Below, one piece after another: positions 42,477-51,691 of a stretch of DNA of 64,000 nt. Position numbers and translations under genes: made by a program. This DNA comes from Ruminococcaceae bacterium YAD3003. Lineage in GTDB: Bacteria > Bacillota > Clostridia > Saccharofermentanales > Saccharofermentanaceae. A model generated the notes under the pieces. The model ran no database searches. It saw only the letters and a program-made list of their open reading frames with translations, and was not told the DNA's origin. The DNA lies in the NCBI GenBank assembly GCA_900107185.1, contig FNPA01000003.1, positions 1 to 64,000 on the forward strand, given 5' to 3'. Each line of letters begins with the position of its first letter. Position 1 is the first letter of the stretch.

Positions 42477-44255
42477 TTAAGAAGGTTCAGGTTCAGATAT
42501 CACATCATCTGCAGGTTCTTCATCCTGAATCAATTCTATCTTCATCCTTATCGCCTCATAATCCATTGCACCTTTGGTATCTCTCGGCAAAGATACGAAG
42601 AATATAATCTCCGAAGGTCTCATCGATTCATGAAGTGTCATCTCGCATTCAGACTTGATCCTGTCACGAAGAGCTTCCATAAGTGAATTGTCATAGAAAT
42701 ACTCTTCCTGAGGAACAACCGCCGTTACCAGAACAGGGCCTTCAGCTTTCTCAATTACAACAGAACAAGACTCAACAACGCCTTCCGTCATCTGAACAGC
42801 CTCATCGACTCTCTCAGGATAAACAGGATAACTGTTGATTCTTGTTTCATGAGATTTATTCGCAACAAGATAGAACATCTTGTTACCGTCCTGTTTGCCT
42901 ATCGTTCCTGTAAAGAACCAGTGTCTTCCGTCAGGCATTTTTCTGTACTTGCCCTTGCAGATCTTACCATCCGCAAGACCCGTTCCTGCTGCCACCGGAG
43001 AACAAACCGCGATCTCGCCTTCAGTTCCTTCCGGAACATCAAGTCCTGTTTCACTGTCTGTTACCCTCATAAGTATTCCGGGCAGAGGGAATCCTATCAG
43101 TCTGTCACTGTCCAGATCAGACGGGCCGTATGCATATGTCAGCAGTTCATCACAGCCGGTAATAGAACAAAGCGAGAGTTTGCCACCGGAATTCTGTGCT
43201 ATCTCAAAGAGAGTCGCCTTCTGACTGCTGGTAAGAAGCCCTCCTCCGACAATGATCCTGTTGACACTCTTTAGAATATTCGAGCCGCTCCCCGCTTTGT
43301 TGATTGCAGCAACAGTGCTGTTATAACCAATAAGAACATCAGGTTTATACCGCTTTATCGCGAATGTGAGCATATCTGTATCAAACCAGGTAAACAGCAA
43401 CACTGTCTGTGCACTGCATAAGACATTGTGAATGCCTGCGACAAAGCCGAATGCGAAACAGCTCTCATTAAGACAGAGCATTCTGACCGGGAGCCCTGTC
43501 AGATCTTCGTTTGTCATATAAACCATTTGGGTAAGATTGGCGGTAACATTTATGCTTTTCGCGCTCAATTCGGTAGCCTTGCATTCAGCATTCGGCACAC
43601 TCGGGAACAGATATACTGCCGTTCTCATATTATCCCTGTCACAGCCGAAATCATCATGTTCCAACCCGTTCTCCTGCTGGAACATAAGATCTTCCCAATA
43701 ATAGAGTTTAATTCCTTCCGGAACAGTTTTGGGCTTGGGTTTGTCATATGCTGACAACGGATAGAACGGAAAAGCGAACAGGTCTTTTCCTGTTACCATC
43801 TCCTTGTATTTACCGATAATGACCATCTTGATCGGTGTCTTAGTCAAAAGGGATGCGTAATTCAGATACTGGTTACAGCTCATAACACAGCACTTAGCAC
43901 CGACGATATTTGCATAAGCTTCAAAATACTCCGTCGCAAGATTAGGAACGGTCAGCGCAGCCGTTGCGCCTATCTTATCTAATGCATAAATGCTTATTAC
44001 GTTTATCGGATTATGTCCCATGGCGAGCATGACAACGTCACCTTTGACGATTCCCATGCGTTTCCATAACAGTGCCGCCTCATTAATCTTCTCGAGGAAT
44101 GCTGCATACGTTAGCTTATAACTTCCGTATTCGAGAGCAATCCTGGCAGGATAAGCCTCGCACACTCTCCTGATACGCATATAAAGTGTCTCATCCGAAT
44201 CTGTTTCCGGATTTGAATACTTTTCAGGATAAAAAACACTCCAATGGCTCTCCAA
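42477..44255 (-). CDS. AMP-forming acyl-CoA synthetase / ligase
   Basis: This is an ANL-superfamily enzyme: LAMGHNPINVISIYALDKIGATAAL near the start, a C-terminal SVVIEKAEGPVLVTAVVPQEE, and DTKGAMDYEAIRMKIE at the catalytic-Lys region (KxAxD-like). The usual P-loop (YTSGTTGxPKG) is not obvious, since the corresponding stretch reads NEDLTGLPVRMLC, so activity is uncertain. The best start is TTG 44253-44255, preceded by GGGAGA at normal spacing; a reading beginning at 44309 overlaps a TATAAT-like promoter. Substrate is unknown. Confidence 0.75.
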   Translation of the reverse strand: MESHWSVFYPEKYSNPETDSDETLYMRIRRVCEAYPARIALEYGSYKLTYAAFLEKINEAALLWKRMGIVKGDVVMLAMGHNPINVISIYALDKIGATAALTVPNLATEYFEAYANIVGAKCCVMSCNQYLNYASLLTKTPIKMVIIGKYKEMVTGKDLFAFPFYPLSAYDKPKPKTVPEGIKLYYWEDLMFQQENGLEHDDFGCDRDNMRTAVYLFPSVPNAECKATELSAKSINVTANLTQMVYMTNEDLTGLPVRMLCLNESCFAFGFVAGIHNVLCSAQTVLLFTWFDTDMLTFAIKRYKPDVLIGYNSTVAAINKAGSGSNILKSVNRIIVGGGLLTSSQKATLFEIAQNSGGKLSLCSITGCDELLTYAYGPSDLDSDRLIGFPLPGILMRVTDSETGLDVPEGTEGEIAVCSPVAAGTGLADGKICKGKYRKMPDGRHWFFTGTIGKQDGNKMFYLVANKSHETRINSYPVYPERVDEAVQMTEGVVESCSVVIEKAEGPVLVTAVVPQEEYFYDNSLMEALRDRIKSECEMTLHESMRPSEIIFFVSLPRDTKGAMDYEAIRMKIELIQDEEPADDVISEPEPS

Positions 44256-44393
44256 AATGATTCTCCCATGACTGAAGTAATTAACGTTAATTATACACCG
44301 TTCTGTCAAATCCCTTTTACATCAAACGTATTATTCCCAACATTTATTTGTGCATATGTACGAAAACATTTTTTAATCGCTTAAAAACACGCG

Positions 44394-44402
44394 TGATAAA
44401 AT
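44394..44402 (+). promoter_or_regulatory. Extended -10 promoter of dapL
   Basis: TGATAAAAT fits an extended -10 (TGN then TAAAAT) 36 bases before the dapL ATG. The gap 44256-44437 holds nothing else certain. Confidence 0.45.
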
Positions 44403-44437
44403 GTTCGCATATTTTTATAGCCCTGAGGTAAAAAGCC

Positions 44438-45622
44438 ATGAATATCAAGTTAAACAATCATTTCCTTGACATAAAAGAAACATACCTTTTCTCTGATATT
44501 GCTAAGCGCGTAAAGAAATTCCAGGAGGAAAATCCTGACAGAGAAATCATCAGAATGGGAATTGGAGATGTTACTCTCCCCCTTCCTTCTTCCATTACTT
44601 CAGCTATGGAGGAAGCTGTTAAAGAAATGTCCGTCAAGGATTCTTTCCATGGCTATCCGCCGGAATACGGTTACGATTTCTTAAGAGATGCTATTGCAGC
44701 ACACTACAAGGAAATTGGAGCTCCCGCTGTTACATCGAACATCATCTATGTATCAGACGGCGCCAAGAGCGACCTCGGAAATCTCCCGGATGTTTTGGGC
44801 GACAACCCGGTAATCATTCCTGATCCCGTATATCCTGTTTATGTAGATTCCAACCTCATGAACGGCAGAAAGGTATCATTCGTTGCAGGCAACAAGGAGA
44901 ACGGCTTCCTGCCTCTCCCTCCTGCTGATACAAACATCGAACCTTCAGTAATCTATATCTGCTCACCTAACAATCCTACAGGCGCAGTTTACAGCTACGA
45001 AGGCCTCACAGCATGGGTTAACTTCGCACTCAAGACAGGTTCACTCATCATTTTCGATGCCGCATACGAAGCATTCATCACAGAAGATAAGCCTCATACG
45101 ATCTATGAGATTCCCGGTGCAGACACTTGCGCCATCGAAGTCTCATCATTCTCCAAGTTTGCAGGTTTCACAGGTGTAAGATGCGGCTGGACAGTAGTTC
45201 CGGACGGACTCGAAGCAGACGGCATCAAACTGTCCAAGTTCTGGGCAAGACGTCAGGCTACAAAGTTCAACGGCGTATCCTATGTCACACAGAAGGGCGC
45301 AGCAGCTTCACTCTCCGGCCAGGGACTTGCTGACTGCAAGGCTAACATCGCTTATTACAAGCGCAACGCACAGGCTCTTGCTGAAGTATTCACAGCGAAG
45401 GGCATTTATTTCACAGGCGGAGTTAACTCACCTTACATCTGGCTCGAATGCCCGAATAATATGGGCAGCTGGGAGTTCTTCGATTCCCTCCTTAACCGCT
45501 TCGGCATCGTAGGCACACCGGGCGAGGGCTTTGGCGAGAACGGTGCAGGTTATTTCCGTCTCACAGCATTCGGTTCTTATGAGAACACACTGAAGGCATG
45601 CGAGTTCTTCAAGACACTTTAA
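44438..45622 (+). CDS. dapL: LL-diaminopimelate aminotransferase
   Basis: The 394-residue protein matches DapL, a class I/II PLP aminotransferase that makes LL-diaminopimelate from tetrahydrodipicolinate in one step. It has MNIKLNNHFLDIKETYLFSDIA at the start, VSDGAKSDLGN, IPDPVYPVYVDSN, ICSPNNPTGAV, and the PLP Lys in SSFSKFAGFTGVRCGW. A DapL route is typical of Clostridia and some anaerobes. The next step, the epimerase DapF, is encoded at 56 kb as part of a CarB fusion. Ribosome site GAGGTAA. Confidence 0.95.
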   Translation: MNIKLNNHFLDIKETYLFSDIAKRVKKFQEENPDREIIRMGIGDVTLPLPSSITSAMEEAVKEMSVKDSFHGYPPEYGYDFLRDAIAAHYKEIGAPAVTSNIIYVSDGAKSDLGNLPDVLGDNPVIIPDPVYPVYVDSNLMNGRKVSFVAGNKENGFLPLPPADTNIEPSVIYICSPNNPTGAVYSYEGLTAWVNFALKTGSLIIFDAAYEAFITEDKPHTIYEIPGADTCAIEVSSFSKFAGFTGVRCGWTVVPDGLEADGIKLSKFWARRQATKFNGVSYVTQKGAAASLSGQGLADCKANIAYYKRNAQALAEVFTAKGIYFTGGVNSPYIWLECPNNMGSWEFFDSLLNRFGIVGTPGEGFGENGAGYFRLTAFGSYENTLKACEFFKTL

Positions 45623-45642
45623 GCGATATAAGACTATAATCA

Positions 45643-45674
45643 AAAGGCCGTCTCAAAACGAGGCGGCCTTTTTT
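45643..45674. terminator. Bidirectional terminator
   Basis: GGCCG (45646-45650) pairs with CGGCC (45664-45668), with inner CTC/GAG; T-runs on both strands. It separates dapL (plus) from the HAD gene (minus). Confidence 0.85.
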
Positions 45675-45677
45675 CTT

Positions 45678-46397
45678 TCACATTTTTTCAGACCATTTCC
45701 GCAACACTTCAAACAGATCATCGAAAGATGACGCGCAATAATCGATTTCATACTTCTTCATTGAACCTTCGATATCACCCTGCGGCATAAACCATACGGA
45801 AGTAATGGAAGCATTTTTGGCACCAAGCATATCAGAAGTCAGTGAATCACCGATCATGATGCATGTATCCTTCGGCTCTGCGATATCTTCAAGGCACATA
45901 TCAAAAAACTCGGGGGAAGGTTTTGCTACACCCATCCATTCACTGACATAGATCTTATCTATGTATTTATCTAACCCTGTTGATTTGATCCTGCCTTCGG
46001 CATTTATGGTTGCACCGTTTGACGCAATATATATCCTTGCATCCGGTATCTCACGCTTAAGCTTTTGAACGAATTCGAGGGCGCCTTTCATCAGCACTCC
46101 GTTTATAGACATCGTATAGATGAATTCATCATTCACCTTCAAAGGATCAAGTTCTGAATGATCGCCTTCTGATTGTTCAAACAAATACATGAAACGCTGT
46201 CTGAACAGTTCTGTTCTTGTCAGATTTCCCTTCTCAAGTTCCAGCCACAGTGACTTGTTTTTCTCTTTAAACAAAAGATAGGTGTCTTCGGTAAATTTTA
46301 ATCCGGAAGCATTAATAACGATCTCAAGAGCTTTTCGCTCTGATGCATGGAAATCAAGCAACGTCATGTCGAGATCAAAAAGAAAATTATGGTGCAT
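45678..46397 (-). CDS. HAD hydrolase, YjjG-type 5'-nucleotidase-like
   Basis: A 239-residue HAD protein: motif I FLFDLDMTLLDFHASE, motif II region IYIASNGAT, Lys in GVAKPSPEFF and motif IV CIMIGDSLTSDMLGAKN. The length and cap (residues 15-90, helical) fit the YjjG group of 5'-nucleotidases. I chose ATG 46395-46397, which lies right before motif I; a longer reading adds 15 residues. The ribosome site is weak. Confidence 0.9.
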   Translation of the reverse strand: MHHNFLFDLDMTLLDFHASERKALEIVINASGLKFTEDTYLLFKEKNKSLWLELEKGNLTRTELFRQRFMYLFEQSEGDHSELDPLKVNDEFIYTMSINGVLMKGALEFVQKLKREIPDARIYIASNGATINAEGRIKSTGLDKYIDKIYVSEWMGVAKPSPEFFDMCLEDIAEPKDTCIMIGDSLTSDMLGAKNASITSVWFMPQGDIEGSMKKYEIDYCASSFDDLFEVLRKWSEKM

Positions 46398-46539
46398 ATC
46401 CAAAGTCCCTATAAAATATCCGGAATAAACAAACGCTAACACTAACAGGCAGACTGCGCAATAAATATCACCATAATTTTAAGATTAGTCTCAATATTCA
46501 GCCAAAACGCATTATTGTCCCATTAATAACAACTTGCTT

Positions 46540-46548
46540 TGTTATAAT
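46540..46548 (+). promoter_or_regulatory. Extended -10 promoter of radA
   Basis: TGTTATAAT matches an extended -10 (TGN then TATAAT), 34 bases upstream of the radA start codon. Confidence 0.5.
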
Positions 46549-46581
46549 TCAGATAATAAAGGTTTCGGACGGATATTTATT

Positions 46582-48000
46582 ATGGCTAAGAAAACAACAT
46601 TTTTCTGTAAGGAATGCGGATATGAAACATCCGGATGGATGGGTAAATGTCCTGCATGCGGCATGTTCAACACATTTGTCGAGGCGCCTGCCGAGAAGAC
46701 TCCTGCCAAGGCAAAGACTGACTCGCCTGCTTTTACGGCAAACCAGTATTCATGGACTGACTCTGCTGTCACAGTAAGACTTAAAGATGCAGGCAAAGAA
46801 AACTACAGAAGACATTCAACAGGCATACCGAGCCTTGATACATTATTTGGCGGCGGTGTAACCGAAGGTTCCGTTACACTTGTAGCAGGCGAACCCGGCA
46901 TTGGTAAATCCACTATTCTCATGCAGCTTGCAGATTCGTATAAGGCTGAGGGAGAGATCCTCTATATCTCCGGCGAGGAATCACCTGCACAGATTGGAAT
47001 GAGGGCATCAAGGCTCAAGATCAAGAGAGATATCCTTATCTGCGGCGAGACTAGATTCGAGGCTATCGCCGAACAATTGAAGACACATAAACCCTGTCTG
47101 GCAATAATCGATTCAATACAGACTCTTTATTCAGAACAGGTTGCAGGTACACCCGGCGGTGTTGCCCAGATTAGAGAAGTAGCTGCTGGCCTTATTAGAA
47201 TCGCTAAGACCAATAACATTACGATCATTATGGTAGGCCATATCGCTAAGGATGGCTCCATCGCAGGACCCAAAACGATTGAGCATATGGTCGACACCGT
47301 ATTGGGATTTGAAGGAGATGCTACGGGCGGATACCGCATTATCCGTTCTGCCAAGAACCGTTTCGGCAGATCCAATGAGATATGTTTCTTTGAAATGGGC
47401 GAGACAGGCCTCATCCCTGTCGACAGTTCCAAGGCTCTGCTCGTAGCGGGCAGACCGCTTAACAGTCCCGGATCGGTATTAACCTCTACTCTTGAAGGCA
47501 ACGATGCTCTCACCATTGAGGTCCAGGCGCTTTGCACTGAGAGCGTATATGCAAATCCTCAGCGTATGACATCAGGACCTGAGAGAGGCAGAGTTCTTAT
47601 GCTCCTTGCAGTATGTGAGAAACTCCTGCAGCTGGGTCTTACTTCGAAGGATTGCTTTGTTAACGTAATCGGCGGTCTCAAGGTAAGTGATCCTGCTACC
47701 GATCTCGCAGTATGTATGGCGACTGTTTCTTCTGCGAGAGGCGTAAGTGTCAGACCTAATACACTTATTCTCGGAGAAGTCGGACTGTCAGGCGAGATCA
47801 GACCTGTCAGCAGAATCCTTAAGAGATGTTTATCTTCAGCACGACTCGGAATCACAACGGTAGTTCTTCCTGGCAGTTCCAAAGATGCACTCGAGAAGGA
47901 ACTTGCAAATGCGTCAGCGGAAGTTTTCGCAGGTAATCCTGTACCGGAATTCATATATGCTGACAATCTTAAAGAAGCTGTAGATATACTGTTCTCGTAA
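46582..48000 (+). CDS. radA: DNA repair ATPase RadA
   Basis: The 472-residue protein has a C4 zinc finger (FFCKECGYETSGWMGKCPACG), Walker A GEPGIGKST, the RadA KNRFG motif (AKNRFGRSNE) and a C-terminal Lon-protease-like domain (ARGVSVRPNTLILGEVGLSGEIRP). It processes recombination intermediates. I chose ATG 46582, the position before the zinc finger; a longer reading starts at 46534. Downstream ispD starts after 21 bases with AAGGAGG. Confidence 0.96.
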   Translation: MAKKTTFFCKECGYETSGWMGKCPACGMFNTFVEAPAEKTPAKAKTDSPAFTANQYSWTDSAVTVRLKDAGKENYRRHSTGIPSLDTLFGGGVTEGSVTLVAGEPGIGKSTILMQLADSYKAEGEILYISGEESPAQIGMRASRLKIKRDILICGETRFEAIAEQLKTHKPCLAIIDSIQTLYSEQVAGTPGGVAQIREVAAGLIRIAKTNNITIIMVGHIAKDGSIAGPKTIEHMVDTVLGFEGDATGGYRIIRSAKNRFGRSNEICFFEMGETGLIPVDSSKALLVAGRPLNSPGSVLTSTLEGNDALTIEVQALCTESVYANPQRMTSGPERGRVLMLLAVCEKLLQLGLTSKDCFVNVIGGLKVSDPATDLAVCMATVSSARGVSVRPNTLILGEVGLSGEIRPVSRILKRCLSSARLGITTVVLPGSSKDALEKELANASAEVFAGNPVPEFIYADNLKEAVDILFS

Positions 48001-48021
48001 CTATACGAAGGAGGTGTTCTT

Positions 48022-48771
48022 ATGAACCGCAAATGTTATTTTCTTATACCGGCAGCAGGCAGCGGTACCCGGATGGGTGCAGGCCAGCCTAAACTCATGA
48101 GAAACGTTGAAGGAAGACCGGTCATATTAAGAACACTCACTGCTATTGCTAACGTATGCAGAAATAATTACGCGGGCTTTGATTATAAGATAATTCTCGT
48201 AACCACCAATGACCTTATAGATACACTTAAGGCGATGTGTTCAGAATACTTCCCTGATATACCGTTCATTTTCACTTTGGGTGGTAATACCAGAACAGAA
48301 TCAGTCTCAAAAGGACTCAACATGATAAACGATGCACAGGACGATGATCTGGTGCTCGTCCATGACGGCGCACGTTGTCTCGTCACAACAGAAGAGATAA
48401 CAGCCTGCATCGACGGTTTAAGCAGCCACACTGTATGCGCATCGGCAGTTCCCGTAAAGAACACTTTGAAAGAAGTTGAGATTTCTTCATCAGGTGAAGT
48501 AAAAGTTACAGACACCCCTGACAGAACCAGATTCTATGAGATACTTACTCCTCAAGGATTTAAGTTCAAAGATATTGAAATCTGCTATATGAGAGCAATG
48601 GATGAAGGTGTAACCGCAACAGATGATACTGCTCTTGCTACCCAATATGGGTTGGATGTATATCTGACAAAAGGCATGTATTCAAATCTTAAGATAACAA
48701 CACCTGAAGATATTGCTTTCGCGTCGGAAATAGTAAGATCACGCGGCGAGAGTGAACCTTTCACCGACTAA
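48022..48771 (+). CDS. ispD: 2-C-methyl-D-erythritol 4-phosphate cytidylyltransferase
   Basis: The 249-residue protein is IspD of the MEP isoprenoid pathway: the nucleotide-binding PAAGSGTRMGAGQPKLM, LVHDGARCLVT (normally VHDGARPxV), DRTRFYEILTPQGFKF, and TDDTALATQYG. It transfers CMP to methylerythritol 4-phosphate. It is slightly longer than usual (about 230). It shares the transcript with radA. It converges with the IspF-like gene (7-base gap). Confidence 0.92.
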   Translation: MNRKCYFLIPAAGSGTRMGAGQPKLMRNVEGRPVILRTLTAIANVCRNNYAGFDYKIILVTTNDLIDTLKAMCSEYFPDIPFIFTLGGNTRTESVSKGLNMINDAQDDDLVLVHDGARCLVTTEEITACIDGLSSHTVCASAVPVKNTLKEVEISSSGEVKVTDTPDRTRFYEILTPQGFKFKDIEICYMRAMDEGVTATDDTALATQYGLDVYLTKGMYSNLKITTPEDIAFASEIVRSRGESEPFTD

Positions 48772-48778
48772 GGATAGA

Positions 48779-49273
48779 TCAGATCTCTTTAGTAAAAGTA
48801 AGGATGCAGAATACCTGTATTCCTTCTCCTCTTCCAAAGCCGGTTAATCCTTCACCGGTAGTTGCAGTAATGCCGACTGAAGATGCGGGAATTCCGAGGA
48901 TGTTTCCGATAGATTCCTTCATGGCAGGAATATGGGGCTTGAGCTTCGGGCAAAGGCATTCAATGGTAATTGAACAGTGAATGATCTTTCCATCTGTCAA
49001 ATACTCAAGTGCTTTGTCAATATAAACAGCGCTGTCCTTGATTCCCTTATCAAGACAGATTACGTCAGCTTCACCGCCTAAGATATTTACACCGGTAAAT
49101 CCGGAAATAGCATTGGTAATAGCGTGATAAACGACGTCTCCGTCGCTGTTAGCTTCGATAGGCTTATCAAAAGGAATGTCGATTCCTCCGAGCTTTATAA
49201 ATGTATCGCCGCAAGGCTCTCCAAATCTGTGACTGTCCTGTCCGATTGTACTAATAGAAACGATATTACCCAT
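48779..49273 (-). CDS. ispF: IspF-like (MECDP synthase family) protein, diverged
   Basis: The 164-residue protein resembles IspF, which closes the cyclic diphosphate of the MEP pathway. The zinc ligands are present (Asp13 and His15 in GQDSHRF, His50 in DVVYHAI), and GITATTGEGLTGFGRGEGI is the conserved C-terminal loop. But the His of the AHSDGD motif is Asn42 (ANSDGD), and the DIGxxFPDTD segment is missing or highly changed. I chose ATG 49271-49273 with AAAGGTGG upstream. It may be the working IspF in this lineage or a paralog. Confidence 0.72.
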   Translation of the reverse strand: MGNIVSISTIGQDSHRFGEPCGDTFIKLGGIDIPFDKPIEANSDGDVVYHAITNAISGFTGVNILGGEADVICLDKGIKDSAVYIDKALEYLTDGKIIHCSITIECLCPKLKPHIPAMKESIGNILGIPASSVGITATTGEGLTGFGRGEGIQVFCILTFTKEI

Positions 49274-49284
49274 ATTAACCACCT

Positions 49285-49806
49285 TTATGTCACGCCATTA
49301 TTACGAAGCCATGATACCACATCACTTATGGTCCAATATTCGTATTGTAAACTACCAAACACCTGGTCAGCCTGGCCCGGTTTGATCAGGACAAATTCAG
49401 GAACAGCATCGATCTCGTACTTGTCCATATAAGTCTTGTATTCCATCGCATCGAGCATAACCACGATCAGTCTGCCACTGTAGTTCTGAGCCATGTCCTC
49501 AACAAGTGCGGTTATAGCCGAAGTGTCACTGGACATTGAACTGTAGAAATACATCATAATGACGTTACCGGAAGAAAGAAGACCATCGAGGTCTTTTATC
49601 TCACGGTATTGGATGCCGTAGTATGGATTTCCTGCATCGTCGAATTCGCCTTCAACAGGCTCGTAAACCATACAAATAGCAGAGTCGGTATAAGAATAAT
49701 CACCGAGATATTTATTCAGGTCATTGGTACCCTTTGACTTCCCGCAGGAACAAAGGAATACCAAAGAGACCATAACAGCTAATACTAATGAAAGATATCT
49801 TTTCAC
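49285..49806 (-). CDS. Lipoprotein with thioredoxin-like fold lacking CxxC
   Basis: The 173-residue protein has a lipoprotein signal (MKRYLSLVLAVMVSLVFLCSC, lipobox LCSC). The rest resembles a thioredoxin-fold: NVIMMYFYSSMSSDTSAITALVEDM (where thioredoxins have the active WCxxC), RLIVVMLDAMEY, and the cis-Pro-like AVPEFVLIKPG. The two active Cys residues are absent. It begins with GTG overlapping the end of the Mrp gene by four bases, so it is translationally coupled to an iron-sulfur ATPase. Function is not assigned. Confidence 0.75.
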   Translation of the reverse strand: MKRYLSLVLAVMVSLVFLCSCGKSKGTNDLNKYLGDYSYTDSAICMVYEPVEGEFDDAGNPYYGIQYREIKDLDGLLSSGNVIMMYFYSSMSSDTSAITALVEDMAQNYSGRLIVVMLDAMEYKTYMDKYEIDAVPEFVLIKPGQADQVFGSLQYEYWTISDVVSWLRNNGVT

Positions 49807-50651
49807 TTCTTGATCAGTTCAACAATCATGTCGGTTGTGCCGGTGAGGAGATCTGTGCTGACCTCTTCAGCCTTACCGCTGTCAACGAGCTTAGTAACCT
49901 CAGGATCGAGCGGGAGCTTATCTGTAACCTTCGAACCGATCTCTTCAGCTGACTTCTCGATAGAAGAGCCGTCACCATAAAGCCTTATCTCATCACCGCA
50001 ATGAGGGCACTTGATATAACTCATGTTCTCAACCATGCCGAGAACCGGAACCTTCATCATAGATGCCATGTTTCTCGCCTTGTTAACGATCATGGAAACG
50101 AGATCCTGACTCGTAGCAACGAGAACAATACCGTCCAGAGGAATTGACTGGAACAATGTAAGCGGAACATCACCTGTTCCCGGAGGCATATCGATAAGGA
50201 GAACATCGAGAGTCTCCCAATTTGTCTGACCCCAGAACTGCTTAAGAAGCGAGCTCAATACAGGTCCTCTCCAGATTACAGGAGCTTCCTTATTCTCAAG
50301 AACGAGATTTACACTTACGGTCTTAATTCCTGTAGCAGTCTCAGCAGGAACGATGAGCTGATCGTCTGTTGCTCTGAGATTTTCTGTCAGTCCGAAAGAC
50401 TGGGGAATTGAAGGGCCTGTAATATCAGCATCCATGATGCCGACCTTATATCCTTTTCTGGCGAGCTGAACTGCCAAAACTGTAGTTACGAATGATTTAC
50501 CTACTCCGCCCTTACCGCTTGCTACACCGATAACTGTCTTGATAGATGAACCTGCTGCGAGGGGATCTTTTGTGATTCCGTTTGCAGAAGGGCATGAATC
50601 CTGGGATGTGCAGCCACTCTTTGAAGGGCAAGTATCACATGCTGATGACAT
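49803..50651 (-). CDS. mrp: Mrp/NBP35-type iron-sulfur carrier ATPase
   Basis: The 282-residue ParA-like ATPase has the deviant Walker A GVASGKGGVGKSFVTTVLAV, LLIDMPPGTGDVPLTLFQS, and the CPHC-like IKCPHCGDEIRLYGDGS near the C-terminus. The N-terminus is Cys-rich (CDTCPSKSGCTSQDSCPS), a possible extra cluster-binding tail. Family members carry 4Fe-4S clusters to apoproteins. Ribosome site AAGGAG. The 74-base upstream gap separates it from the CmpB-like gene. Confidence 0.94.
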   Translation of the reverse strand: MSSACDTCPSKSGCTSQDSCPSANGITKDPLAAGSSIKTVIGVASGKGGVGKSFVTTVLAVQLARKGYKVGIMDADITGPSIPQSFGLTENLRATDDQLIVPAETATGIKTVSVNLVLENKEAPVIWRGPVLSSLLKQFWGQTNWETLDVLLIDMPPGTGDVPLTLFQSIPLDGIVLVATSQDLVSMIVNKARNMASMMKVPVLGMVENMSYIKCPHCGDEIRLYGDGSSIEKSAEEIGSKVTDKLPLDPEVTKLVDSGKAEEVSTDLLTGTTDMIVELIKK

Positions 50652-50725
50652 ATTTTTTCTCCTTTGACTGAATGTCGCACTTATTATAAGAAATGCTTAT
50701 ATCTTTTTCAATTTCGAAAAGGGTC

Positions 50726-51691
50726 TTAAGTGTCTGAAGAATCATTATCTTCGATATCGAAAATTTCTTCATTCTCATTATCTGTCTTATGCTTGATAAA
50801 CTTCATAACTGCGGCGCCCGCATCGCTGGATCTGACCATAACGACCCTGACCAGACGCTGCTCATTCTTTTTAAATGATTTAACGAGTGAACCCACCCTG
50901 TTGACGGCCTGGTCTTTGGCAAGCCTGAGACTCTCTTTCTCAGCCTCAGTAAACTGGTTGGCAAAGGCCTTTTCTTCCGCCCTGTGCTGGGCAATGAGTT
51001 CTTTTTCCTGCTTACGGTTCTCGGCCAGAAGCTTCTTGTACTGTTCATAATGATTTCTTGTAGGTTCACTTACTGTTACGATCGTATCAACCGCACTGTA
51101 GATGCTCGAACCGATCTTGTCAGATACATCTTTAACGCTGTCAGTCATCTTGGAGATTGCTTCAAACTTCTTCTTGAAGCCTACGATGGTTACGATCGTG
51201 GTAATGAGGTCAGCGATCAGGACCAAGGTAAAGAATCCCAATATTCCGATCTGAACATAAAAACCGATATGGGCGATTATCCATTTAACGATCGGGTGCA
51301 GCACATATATACCGAGCGAAGCAGCGATACCCCAATAGATAGTGAATCTGAGACAGATATATCCGCGGAAATTCAGTTTGTATTCTGAATAATCCCACCA
51401 ACGCATATGGAACATGTGATAAAGGATAACGCCGGCTATGAGTTCGACCAGTGTGCAGGCAGCTGCCATTCCGAAGAAAATGATCATGAAATTATTGGCA
51501 TACGGTTCAAAGAACCATATAGCCGCATAGAAACCCAGTCCGTAAACAGGACAGAGCGGACCTGCCAGGAATCCTCTGTTAATGAATTTACCTTCAGTAA
51601 TTCCATAGTAGATAACTTCAATAACCCAGCCGATAAAGCTGTAGATAAAGAACATCATGTAGGAATCTAAAAACGGATATGGAAGACTCAT
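50726..51691 (-). CDS. Putative ABC-transporter type IV (CmpB) membrane protein
   Basis: The 321-residue protein has five to six membrane helices in the first 160 residues (YSFIGWVIEVIYYGITEGKFINRGFLAGPLCPVYGLG is characteristic of the CmpB family; then EYKLNFRGYICL) and a long charged coiled-coil tail (residues about 200-300: EQYKKLLAENRKQEKELIAQHRAEE). Function is not known. It overlaps the preceding methyltransferase gene by four bases. Confidence 0.88.
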   Translation of the reverse strand: MSLPYPFLDSYMMFFIYSFIGWVIEVIYYGITEGKFINRGFLAGPLCPVYGLGFYAAIWFFEPYANNFMIIFFGMAAACTLVELIAGVILYHMFHMRWWDYSEYKLNFRGYICLRFTIYWGIAASLGIYVLHPIVKWIIAHIGFYVQIGILGFFTLVLIADLITTIVTIVGFKKKFEAISKMTDSVKDVSDKIGSSIYSAVDTIVTVSEPTRNHYEQYKKLLAENRKQEKELIAQHRAEEKAFANQFTEAEKESLRLAKDQAVNRVGSLVKSFKKNEQRLVRVVMVRSSDAGAAVMKFIKHKTDNENEEIFDIEDNDSSDT

